From Candidatus Krumholzibacteriota bacterium (GTDB lineage: Bacteria; Krumholzibacteriota; Krumholzibacteriia; Krumholzibacteriales; Krumholzibacteriaceae): a stretch of DNA of 13,273 nucleotides. A program made the translations under genes and the position numbers. Of this stretch, positions 1-6,639 are shown one piece after another. The stretch lies in contig JAUWMD010000039.1 of NCBI GenBank assembly GCA_030613345.1, forward strand, positions 1-13,273, written 5' to 3'. How positions within the stretch are numbered: the first letter of the stretch is position 1; every line of letters starts with the position of its first letter. The notes under the pieces were generated by a model. It saw nothing but the letters and a program-made list of their open reading frames with translations. It had not been told where the DNA came from and did no database searches.

Positions 1-1268
1 TCCGTGTTTCCGTACTCCCCGTAGCGTTCGGTGAGATACCAGTCGGTTTGAAACGTCGTCAGCCCCTCGTCCAGCCACGCTTCCGCCCGTTCGTTGTTGG
101 CCAGGATGCCGTAGAAGTAACTGTGCCCGACCTCGTGAAGAACGAGAGTCTCGCTCACGTGTCCGTTCATGGCGAGCATCGGGTATTCCATCCCGCCGCG
201 GGGGGGTGAGGCGACGATGCTGATCTGCGGCCACTCGTAGGGCCCTATGAGACCCTCGAGCCACTTCATCGTGCTCACCGTGCGGGCGAGGACCGAGTCG
301 GCCCACGCGCGGTTCCACTGGCGGTAGAAGCTCCTTATCGAGTAGTCGCCGACCTGCGTCTCCTCGACGACGTACAGGGGATCGGCACACCAGGCGAAAT
401 CGTGAACGTCGACGGCCCGGAAATGGACCGTTTTAAGCGACATCGACAGGTCGGCGTCGTCCCGGCCGCGTTTCATCCCGCCGACGTCGGCCTGGGGAGA
501 CTTGCCGGGGTGGCCGCCGGGGTGGCCCCCTCTGCGTCTGCTCTTGTGTTTCGGTTTCTCGTTGAGGGTCCATCCGGGGTCGCCCTCGATGGGAAGGCCG
601 GTCGCTGCGATCACGTACTGGTCGGGGAGCGTTATCCTCACGTCGTAAGTGCCGAACTCGCCGTAGAACTCGCCCATCCTGAACTGGTCCGGATGCCAGC
701 CGATCTTGTCGTATACAACGATCTTCGGGTACCACTGGGCCATGTCGTAGTGGTTGCCGATATATCCCGAACGCCCGATCCGCCTGCGGATCTTCTCCCT
801 GAAGACCATGCCGAAGACCACGGTTCCGCCGGGCGGCAGAGGGCGGGAGAACGTGCCGCTGAGAATCGTGCCCTCGATCGTGTACTCTGCCGCCGCTCCG
901 TCCACGGTCATCGAGTCGATCTCGATCCAGCCCCTGCTCTCCTCTCGCAGGCCCCTGAGGAAGACCCAGGTGCCGGGGAAGAAATCCTGGTAGAGCTTTG
1001 AATCCTTGTCCCGGTATGCGTTGGGGTATAGATGTATGTAATACCGCCTGAGGGAGTCGGGGGAGTTGTTCCTGTAAGTGATTCTCTCCGTTCCGGTAAG
1101 CATCTTCGCCTCGATGTCGAGGGTGCACCGGATGTCGTAGTCGGCCTGCTGCTGCCAGTATTCGGAGAGCAGGTCGTGCGCTGCGGGCCCCTGGGCGGCC
1201 GCAGCGCCCTGCAGTACCGACAGGGCCGCGGCGAACGTCAGTACGGTTTTTAAGGCTGCCTTCGGCAT
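1..1268 (-). CDS. Exported M1-family zinc metallopeptidase (gluzincin), N-terminal 422 residues, 3' end outside window
   Basis: Read on the minus strand from ATG at 1268; AAAGGA lies 5 nt upstream. The frame is open to the window edge, so the C-terminus is missing. Residues 1-25 form a signal peptide (basic MPKAALK, hydrophobic stretch, AAAA-Q cleavage region), so the enzyme should act outside the cytoplasm. An M1 N-terminal beta domain follows, including MAQWYPK. The catalytic domain shows the substrate-binding GGMEYP motif (358-363), then HEVGH (378-382) and the third zinc ligand in AWLDEG (E401), spaced exactly HExxH-x18-E. By family this is a zinc aminopeptidase or related peptidase; specificity cannot be read. 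Residues about 236-276 are an unusual basic, Gly/His-rich insertion (KSRRRGGHPGGHPGK). The gene is divergent from the M16 pair, suggesting a shared role in extracytoplasmic protein or peptide breakdown. Family assignment is firm; substrate is unknown. Confidence 0.93.
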   Translation of the reverse strand, partial: MPKAALKTVLTFAAALSVLQGAAAAQGPAAHDLLSEYWQQQADYDIRCTLDIEAKMLTGTERITYRNNSPDSLRRYYIHLYPNAYRDKDSKLYQDFFPGTWVFLRGLREESRGWIEIDSMTVDGAAAEYTIEGTILSGTFSRPLPPGGTVVFGMVFREKIRRRIGRSGYIGNHYDMAQWYPKIVVYDKIGWHPDQFRMGEFYGEFGTYDVRITLPDQYVIAATGLPIEGDPGWTLNEKPKHKSRRRGGHPGGHPGKSPQADVGGMKRGRDDADLSMSLKTVHFRAVDVHDFAWCADPLYVVEETQVGDYSIRSFYRQWNRAWADSVLARTVSTMKWLEGLIGPYEWPQISIVASPPRGGMEYPMLAMNGHVSETLVLHEVGHSYFYGILANNERAEAWLDEGLTTFQTDWYLTERYGEYGNT

Positions 1269-1333
1269 TATCGTCCTTTCAAGGGGCGTTGCGGGCGATT
1301 TCCAGCATACGCGTACCGGTCACCGGCCTGCTC

Positions 1334-1362
1334 AAGGTAGCACATAGGCCTGTCTCCAGCAA
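1334..1362 (-). promoter_or_regulatory. Candidate promoter for the M1 peptidase gene
   Basis: On the minus strand TTGCTG (1362-1357) is followed after 17 bp by TACCTT (1339-1334). The -35 and the spacing are good and the -10 is weak. It would give a leader of roughly 60 nt ahead of ATG 1268. Confidence 0.33.
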
Positions 1363-1403
1363 GCGCCAGGTTCCTGTCGTTTAGGGGTATACGCCGAAAT
1401 CGA

Positions 1404-1432
1404 TTGATTGATTCCCTCCCGGCTGTTAATAT
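1404..1432 (+). promoter_or_regulatory. Candidate sigma-70-type promoter for the M16 operon
   Basis: TTGATT (1404-1409), a 17-bp spacer and TAATAT (1427-1432) fit a sigma-70-type promoter well. Transcription would start near 1439, giving a leader of about 50 nt before the AGGAGG of the first M16 gene. The promoter lies inside the longer open frame that begins at TTG 1408, which is another reason to use the start at 1492. Confidence 0.5.
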
Positions 1433-1481
1433 TCTCCTCTCGAAAATCCATTCCAATCGACCCGGATACGGACTTGCAGAG

Positions 1482-1487
1482 AGGAGG
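1482..1487 (+). promoter_or_regulatory. Shine-Dalgarno site that sets the start of the M16 gene at 1492
   Basis: A perfect AGGAGG lies 4 nt before ATG 1492. The ATG is followed at once by a signal peptide. An in-frame TTG at 1408 would add 28 residues ahead of it and has no such site. Confidence 0.75.
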
Positions 1488-1491
1488 AAGC

Positions 1492-3414
1492 ATGAGCTTG
1501 AAACGCAGGGGCTTAACGATCCACGCTGCGGCCGTTCTCGCGGCGCTGCTGCTCGCCGCCGCGGCGTTTGCGGGCACGCTGGAGGACAAGGTCAACGAGT
1601 TCGAGCTGGACAACGGCATGAAATTCCTCGTTGTCGAGCGGCACGAGGCGCCGGTGGCCTTCATGGCCATCGTTTTCAACGTCGGCTCGGCGAACGAGTG
1701 GCCTAACGTCACGGGGATATCCCACCTGCTCGAACACATGATGTTCAAGGGCACGGAGATGATGGGGACCTCCGATTACAAGAAGGAGATCCCGTACATC
1801 GAGAAGACCGACGAGCTCGGCGAGAAGACGATCGATCTGCGGAAGGCGATCGACGAGTGGCGCTTCGTGAAGTTCGAGGAGTTTCGCAAGGAGGTTCTCG
1901 CCACCTTCACCGACGGGGAGAATGAGGAGGTCGGCACCGACAAGTACTTCCAGAACAGGCTCGTCGTGGAGAAGATAAGGGCGATGGAATCGTTCCCCGG
2001 CGATCTCGAATCGCAGAAGTACCTCATCGCGGAGGGCGAGAGGGATTACCTCGCGCTCTATCTCGAGTATCTCGAGACGTGGGGCGAGATAGTGCGGCTC
2101 GTCGACGAACAGCGCAGCAAGTACGTCGTGAACAACGAGTTGTGGGAGACCTACATGAACAACGGTTCCCGCATGCTCAACGCCGGCACGTCGAACGATT
2201 TCACCGTCTATTTCGTCTATCTCCCTTCGAACAGGATCGAGCTCTGGATGACGATGGAGTCCGACCGGATGGACACCCCCGTCTTCAGGGAGTTCTGGAT
2301 CGAGCGAGACGTCGTGATGGAGGAGCGAAGGCTCAGCGACAACGACCCCGACGACGTCCTCGACGAGGCGTTCAACTCGGTCGCCTTCACCGCCAGCCCG
2401 TACAAGTGGCCTGTCCTCGGCTGGATGAGCGACGTGCGGACGATCGACCGCAGGGAGCTCGTCGAGTACCACACGAAGTTCTACGCGCCGAACAATGCCA
2501 CGGCCTGCATAGTCGGTGACGTCGATGTCGAGCAGGTCAGGAAGATGGCGAAGAAGTACTTCGGCAAGATCAAGGCGCAGGAGCCCCCGAATGCTCTCGA
2601 GACGCGCGAACCTGAGCAGAGGGGCGAACGCAGGGTCGTCGTCGAGCACGACGCTAATCCGGCGCTCAAGATCGGCTGGCACAAGCCTGTGTATCCCGAT
2701 CCCGACGCGGTGGTCTTCGACGTGATCACGAGTGTCCTCTCGGGCGGGCGCACGACCCGCCTGTACAAGTCGATCTACGAGGAGCAGCAGCTCACCGCCA
2801 GGCCGCCCGCGGCCTATACCGGCCCTGGCGACCGTTACGACAACCTCATGATCGTCTCGGCGCAGCCGCGACACCCGCACACCCTCGAGGAGGTCGAGCA
2901 GGCGATATACGTCGAGATCGAGAAGCTCAAGACCGAGCCGGTCGATAAGCGGGAGCTTCAGAGGATCAAGAACCAGATCGACGCCGACCAGGTGCGGCAG
3001 CTCGGTTCCAATCTCGGCATCGCCTTCACCGTCCTGATGGGCGAGATATACATGGGCGACTACAGGGCGATGTTCCGTTACATCGACATGATCAAGGAGG
3101 TAACGGCCGAGGATGTCATGAGGGTCTCGGAAAAGAGCTTCACCGCGAGAAACCGGACGGTAGGCTGGAGGATCCAGGTCGAGGAGGAAAAGGAAGAAGG
3201 GGAAGAGGAAAAGAGCGAAGAGGAGGAGATGGAGCAGTACAAAGAAGTGCTGATGCAGTACATCCAGTCGCTTCCCCAGGACGAGCAGATGCAGATATTC
3301 CAGAAGTTCCAGACTCTCAGGTCGGAGCAGGAGCAGATGGAGTTCGCGAAAGAGCTGATACAGCGCGCTAAAGACACCGGATTCATCAAGGAAGAAAAGA
3401 CGGAGGGCGAGTGA
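1492..3414 (+). CDS. Exported M16-family zinc peptidase, catalytic subunit
   Basis: 640 residues. Residues 1-28 are a signal peptide (MSLKRRG, then an Ala/Leu-rich stretch ending AFAG), pointing to the periplasm or envelope. The inverted zinc motif HLLEH lies at 78-82, and ERDVVMEE (271-278) supplies the distal acidic ligand, E278 by alignment with processing peptidases. The two parts are about 195 residues apart instead of the usual 75 or so, because a charged, probably helical insertion occupies roughly 95-215. The second M16 half follows (KIGWHKPVYPDPD, SGGRTTRLYKSIYEE). The C-terminus after about 565 is an acidic, Glu-rich tail and a Gln-rich helix. The partner gene starts on this gene's stop codon (TGATG), so the two products are likely made together and form a heteromer, as known for bacterial M16B pairs. 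Family is certain; substrate is unknown. Confidence 0.93.
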   Translation: MSLKRRGLTIHAAAVLAALLLAAAAFAGTLEDKVNEFELDNGMKFLVVERHEAPVAFMAIVFNVGSANEWPNVTGISHLLEHMMFKGTEMMGTSDYKKEIPYIEKTDELGEKTIDLRKAIDEWRFVKFEEFRKEVLATFTDGENEEVGTDKYFQNRLVVEKIRAMESFPGDLESQKYLIAEGERDYLALYLEYLETWGEIVRLVDEQRSKYVVNNELWETYMNNGSRMLNAGTSNDFTVYFVYLPSNRIELWMTMESDRMDTPVFREFWIERDVVMEERRLSDNDPDDVLDEAFNSVAFTASPYKWPVLGWMSDVRTIDRRELVEYHTKFYAPNNATACIVGDVDVEQVRKMAKKYFGKIKAQEPPNALETREPEQRGERRVVVEHDANPALKIGWHKPVYPDPDAVVFDVITSVLSGGRTTRLYKSIYEEQQLTARPPAAYTGPGDRYDNLMIVSAQPRHPHTLEEVEQAIYVEIEKLKTEPVDKRELQRIKNQIDADQVRQLGSNLGIAFTVLMGEIYMGDYRAMFRYIDMIKEVTAEDVMRVSEKSFTARNRTVGWRIQVEEEKEEGEEEKSEEEEMEQYKEVLMQYIQSLPQDEQMQIFQKFQTLRSEQEQMEFAKELIQRAKDTGFIKEEKTEGE

Positions 3415-4829
3415 TGAAACGCAGGATCCTGTTTACCTTGCTTGCGGCGGCTCTTGTGGCGGCCATCGCGTCGCCGCTCCTGGCCGGGAAGCGCAAGCAC
3501 CCGAGCAAGCTCAAGTATCCCCCCATCGAGATAACGTCGCCCGAGGTGATCGGCGTGGCCTTCGGCAACGGCATGGAGGGTTTCCTCATCGAGGACCACG
3601 AGGTCCCCGTAGTCGATATCGTCATCCTCTTCCCGACCTACTTCCCAGAAGAGGGCAAGGTCGGCCTGAACGAGATGGCGCAGTGGGTCATCCGCAACGG
3701 CGGCAGCGAGAGCTGGCCGTCAGACAAGCTCAACGAGGAGCTCGAGTTCCTCGCGGCGAGCGTAGAGGTCTACGGGGGGAATCTCAGCACGAGCGTGGCG
3801 ATCAACTGCCTTAAAAAGGATCTCGACGATGTTCTTGCCATCGCGGCCGACCTGATCAGGAACCCGGTCTATCCCGAGGACAAGGTCGAGAAGAAGCGGG
3901 CGGATATGCTCGAGGAGATCCGCCGCAAGAACGACAAGCCGAGGGCGATCGCGAGGCGCGAGTATTTCAAGCTGATCTACAAGGGACATCCATACGGATG
4001 GGACACGACCGTCGGATCGATCGAGGCGATTACGAGGGATGACCTGACCGCGTTCCACGCCGCTTATTTCCATCCGAACAACGCGATCCTCGGCGTCAGC
4101 GGCGACGTCACGAAAGACGAGATCATAACGAAGCTCGAAAAGGTCTTCGCGGGGTGGGACGCGGCGGAGACGACGATTCCCGAGGTCCCTGCGGTCGAGC
4201 CGGTATTCGCCGAGAACTGGAACTATGCCTACAAGGACATCAGCCAGGCCTACATGATGCTCGGCCATTTCGGCATCAACTCGAACAACGAGGACCGCTG
4301 CGCCATCAACATCATGAACTTCATACTCGGCGGCGGCTCGTTCACCTCCTGGATCGTTACAGAGGTGCGGGAGAAAAAGGGACTGGCCTACTCGTCAGGC
4401 TCGAGGTTCGGCACGGACGCGTTCACCCTCGGTGCATTCTACGCCTACGCACAGACGAAGGGCGAGGAGTACAGCAGGGCGATGCAGATCATGATCGAGC
4501 AGATCGAGAAGATGCGCACCGAGGGCCCGACGGAGGAAGAGTTCGGGAAAGCGATCGATTCGTACGTCAATAGTCAGGTCTTTGACTACGACTCGAAGAG
4601 CAGGATGGTGCGCCGTCTCGTCAGGCTGAAGTTCGAGGGAAGGCCGCTCGACACGCCCGAGAAGGACATGGAGAGGTACGCGAACATGACCCTCGAGGAG
4701 GTCAGGGCGGCGGCGGGAAAATACCTGCATCCCGACAGGATGACATTCTTCATCGTCGGCGATGAAGCTACCTTCGACCGTCCGCTGAGCGAATTCGGCG
4801 AAGTCAACGTTATAGATCTCGAGGAGTAG
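3414..4829 (+). CDS. Exported M16-like protein without zinc motif, partner subunit
   Basis: 471 residues from ATG 3414, which overlaps the preceding TGA by 1 nt. GGAGGG at 3403-3408 precedes it; a GTG at 3411 is an alternative start. Residues 1-25 are a signal peptide ending PLLAG. The M16 fold is recognisable: NGMEGFLIEDHEVPVVDIVI at the N-terminus, then NNAILGVSGDV and LGGGSFTSWIVTEVREKKGLAY. Where an active member has HxxEH this one has EMAQW (87-91), so it cannot bind zinc in the usual way. In bacterial M16B systems such members pair with an active subunit and help hold the substrate. Tight coupling to the catalytic gene suggests the same here. The role is an inference from family behaviour and gene order. 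Confidence 0.9.
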   Translation: MKRRILFTLLAAALVAAIASPLLAGKRKHPSKLKYPPIEITSPEVIGVAFGNGMEGFLIEDHEVPVVDIVILFPTYFPEEGKVGLNEMAQWVIRNGGSESWPSDKLNEELEFLAASVEVYGGNLSTSVAINCLKKDLDDVLAIAADLIRNPVYPEDKVEKKRADMLEEIRRKNDKPRAIARREYFKLIYKGHPYGWDTTVGSIEAITRDDLTAFHAAYFHPNNAILGVSGDVTKDEIITKLEKVFAGWDAAETTIPEVPAVEPVFAENWNYAYKDISQAYMMLGHFGINSNNEDRCAINIMNFILGGGSFTSWIVTEVREKKGLAYSSGSRFGTDAFTLGAFYAYAQTKGEEYSRAMQIMIEQIEKMRTEGPTEEEFGKAIDSYVNSQVFDYDSKSRMVRRLVRLKFEGRPLDTPEKDMERYANMTLEEVRAAAGKYLHPDRMTFFIVGDEATFDRPLSEFGEVNVIDLEE

Positions 4830-4843
4830 ACATGGCGGCAGGA

Positions 4844-4867
4844 GCCCCGGGGGTGATTCCCCGGGGC
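4844..4867 (+). terminator. Perfect GC-rich hairpin between the M16 genes and glgC
   Basis: GCCCCGGGG (4844-4852) and CCCCGGGGC (4859-4867) form a perfect 9-bp stem with the 6-nt loop gtgatt. No T-tract follows, so it is not a classical intrinsic terminator. It could act as a transcript-stabilising or attenuating hairpin that separates peptidase from glgC expression. If translation began at ATG 4832 the hairpin would be coding, which argues for the start at 4889. Confidence 0.5.
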
Positions 4868-4878
4868 CGTCCCGCCGC

Positions 4879-4885
4879 GGAGAGG
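4879..4885 (+). promoter_or_regulatory. Shine-Dalgarno site supporting the glgC start at 4889
   Basis: GGAGAGG ends 3 nt before ATG 4889, and its GGAG part lies 6 nt before it. The competing ATG 4832 also has a fair site (GAGGAG at 4820-4825). The protein family begins close to the VVLGGGSGTRL motif, favouring 4889. Confidence 0.55.
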
Positions 4886-4888
4886 ATT

Positions 4889-6166
4889 ATGGAGGATATA
4901 ACCGCTGTAGTGCTCGGAGGAGGCAGTGGAACGAGGCTCTATCCCCTGACGCGTAACCGGTCGAAGCCTGCCGTTCCGCTCGCGGGAAACTACCGGCTCA
5001 TCGACGTGCCGGTGAGCAATTGCATCAACTCGGACATCAACAGGATATACGTCCTGACGCAGTTCAACTCGGCCTCGCTCAACCAGCACATCTCCAACAC
5101 ATACCGCTTCGACACCTTCAGCCGGGGATTCGTCGAGGTCCTCGCCGCCGAGCAGACCCTCTCGTCGTCCGACTGGTTCCAGGGGACGGCGGACGCGGTG
5201 CGACAGGTCATGCCCCACCTGGACAACGTCAAGGTGAGGGACGTGCTGATACTTTCCGGCGATCATCTCTACAGGATGGACTACAGGGAATTCGTCCAGC
5301 ATCACAGGGAGACAGGGGCCGACATAACGATCGCCGTGCATCCCGTGCCGCCGTCGAAAGCGCCTGACCTGGGGATACTCCACGCCGACAGCAAGGGCTG
5401 GATCACCGAGTTCATGGAGAAGCCCCGCGGCAGGGAGCTGGCCTCGATGCGGACAGATACGCGCTCGCTCGGTCTCACCGCTACCGAGGCGCGAAGGCGC
5501 CCCTATCTCGGCTCGATGGGGATCTACGTCTTCCGCGCCGGGGTGCTCACGGAATGTCTCGGAAAGGACTTGTCGTCGATCGATTTCGCGCGCGAGATCA
5601 TACCCGATGCGCTCAAGTCGATGAAGGTCAGCGCCTACGTATTCGACGGATACTGGGAGGATATCGGTACGATCCGCTCATTCTACGACGCCCACATGGA
5701 GCTTCTCGCTCCCGTCCCCAAGATGAACCTGTACGACGCCGACTTCCCGATCTACACGCATCCCAGGTTTCTGCCAGGCTCGAAGATAAAGAAGGCCGAG
5801 ATCATACGTTCGATGATCAACGCGGGGTGCATAATCGACAGGGCCAGTATAAGGCATTCGATTATCGGGCTTCGTTCGAGGATCGGGGCAGGAGCGGTGG
5901 TCGAGGACTCGTTCATCTTCGGAGCCGATTTCTACGAACTCGACATGAAGCGGAAAAAAGGAACGCCGCCACCGATCGGCATCGGACCGGGGTCGGTCAT
6001 CCGCAGGACCATTATAGACAAGAATGTGAGGATAGGCAGGAACGTAGTTCTCGAGAACCTAAAAAAGCTGAAAAAGTACGACGACCCGGAGGAGAGATTC
6101 TTCGTGAGAGACGGGATCATTGTCGTGCCCAAGAATGCGATCATTCCCGACCGCACGCGCTTCTGA
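4889..6166 (+). CDS. glgC: Glucose-1-phosphate adenylyltransferase (ADP-glucose pyrophosphorylase)
   Basis: 425 residues from ATG 4889; a start at 4832 would add 19 residues. The enzyme makes ADP-glucose and pyrophosphate from ATP and glucose 1-phosphate, the committed step of glycogen synthesis, in the cytoplasm. Visible features are the nucleotidyltransferase loop GGGSGTRLYPLT (10-21), KPAVPLAG (26-33), WFQGTADAVRQ, the catalytic-Asp segment SGDHLYRMDY, GSMGIYVF, YWEDIGTIRSFYDAH and a C-terminal left-handed beta-helix (IRRTIIDKNVRIG). Many stretches (CINSDINRIYVLTQFNSASLN, YTHPRFLPGSKI) resemble cyanobacterial and plant enzymes more than the enterobacterial GlgC. It follows the M16 genes on the same strand, separated by a hairpin. 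No other glycogen gene is in the window. It ends 2 bp from the stop of the convergent acetyltransferase. Confidence 0.95.
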   Translation: MEDITAVVLGGGSGTRLYPLTRNRSKPAVPLAGNYRLIDVPVSNCINSDINRIYVLTQFNSASLNQHISNTYRFDTFSRGFVEVLAAEQTLSSSDWFQGTADAVRQVMPHLDNVKVRDVLILSGDHLYRMDYREFVQHHRETGADITIAVHPVPPSKAPDLGILHADSKGWITEFMEKPRGRELASMRTDTRSLGLTATEARRRPYLGSMGIYVFRAGVLTECLGKDLSSIDFAREIIPDALKSMKVSAYVFDGYWEDIGTIRSFYDAHMELLAPVPKMNLYDADFPIYTHPRFLPGSKIKKAEIIRSMINAGCIIDRASIRHSIIGLRSRIGAGAVVEDSFIFGADFYELDMKRKKGTPPPIGIGPGSVIRRTIIDKNVRIGRNVVLENLKKLKKYDDPEERFFVRDGIIVVPKNAIIPDRTRF

Positions 6167-6168
6167 GA

Positions 6169-6639
6169 TTACAGCTCAAGACGGAAATATCTCTCGACGC
6201 TCCCCGGATTGACCGGATCGATAGCCCTCGTCTCCTGCGTCGGGGAGAAGCCGCTGCGGATGTAGACCTCCCGAGCCGCCTCGAACTTTATGTCAGACCA
6301 GAGGAAGATCTCCGCGCACCCGTTCTCGCGGCACCACGATACGACCGTCTCGATGAGCTTCCTGCCGAAGCCCCTGCCCCTGTGCGAAGACAGCAGGTAG
6401 AGGCGGTGAAGCTCGCATCCCCCGGCCGTCTCACGTGTGACGCCGACGCATCCGGCGACGAGCCCGTCGTCTTCGAGGACCCAGAACTGGCCGCCGCCGT
6501 CCTGGTATACAGAGGGGATCGACGCGAGGTCGCGGTCGAACTCGCCGAAATCCATCGTGTAACCGAGCGTATCGTACGAGGCCCTCACTACATCGATGAC
6601 GCCGGGGTGGTCTTCGGGGAGGTAAGGCCTGATGATCAC
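6169..6639 (-). CDS. GNAT-family N-acetyltransferase
   Basis: 156 residues, a normal length for a single GNAT domain. The start is GTG 6639, overlapping the nadE stop as GTGA, with GGAG about 6 nt upstream, so the two genes are translationally coupled. Acetyl-CoA-binding motif A is clear: LHRLYLLSSHRGRGFGRKLI, with the R/QxxGxG signature at 87-92. Motif B near the C-terminus includes AAREVYIRSGF. The domain begins at residue 1 (IIRPYLPEDHPGVIDVV), so there is no fused extra domain and no signal peptide. GNAT enzymes transfer an acetyl group to an amine on a small molecule or protein; the acceptor cannot be read from the sequence. The operon link to nadE does not by itself indicate a role in NAD metabolism. 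Confidence 0.88.
   Translation of the reverse strand: MIIRPYLPEDHPGVIDVVRASYDTLGYTMDFGEFDRDLASIPSVYQDGGGQFWVLEDDGLVAGCVGVTRETAGGCELHRLYLLSSHRGRGFGRKLIETVVSWCRENGCAEIFLWSDIKFEAAREVYIRSGFSPTQETRAIDPVNPGSVERYFRLEL

Larger units (their letters stand above)
1269..1491. other. Divergent promoter region between the M1 and M16 peptidase genes
   Basis: This 223-bp spacer holds no credible gene. It contains candidate promoters for both directions (listed separately) and a small inverted repeat CCGGT-c-ACCGG at 1316-1326. The repeat lies just beyond the predicted start of the minus-strand transcript, where an operator could sit; that role is only a guess. Confidence 0.6.

Noticed and set aside
1513..2880. 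Long antisense open frame (455 codons) across the M16 gene
   Set aside because: It is the mirror of a GC-rich real gene, has low-complexity Arg/Leu/Val/Asp composition and no family features or ribosome site.
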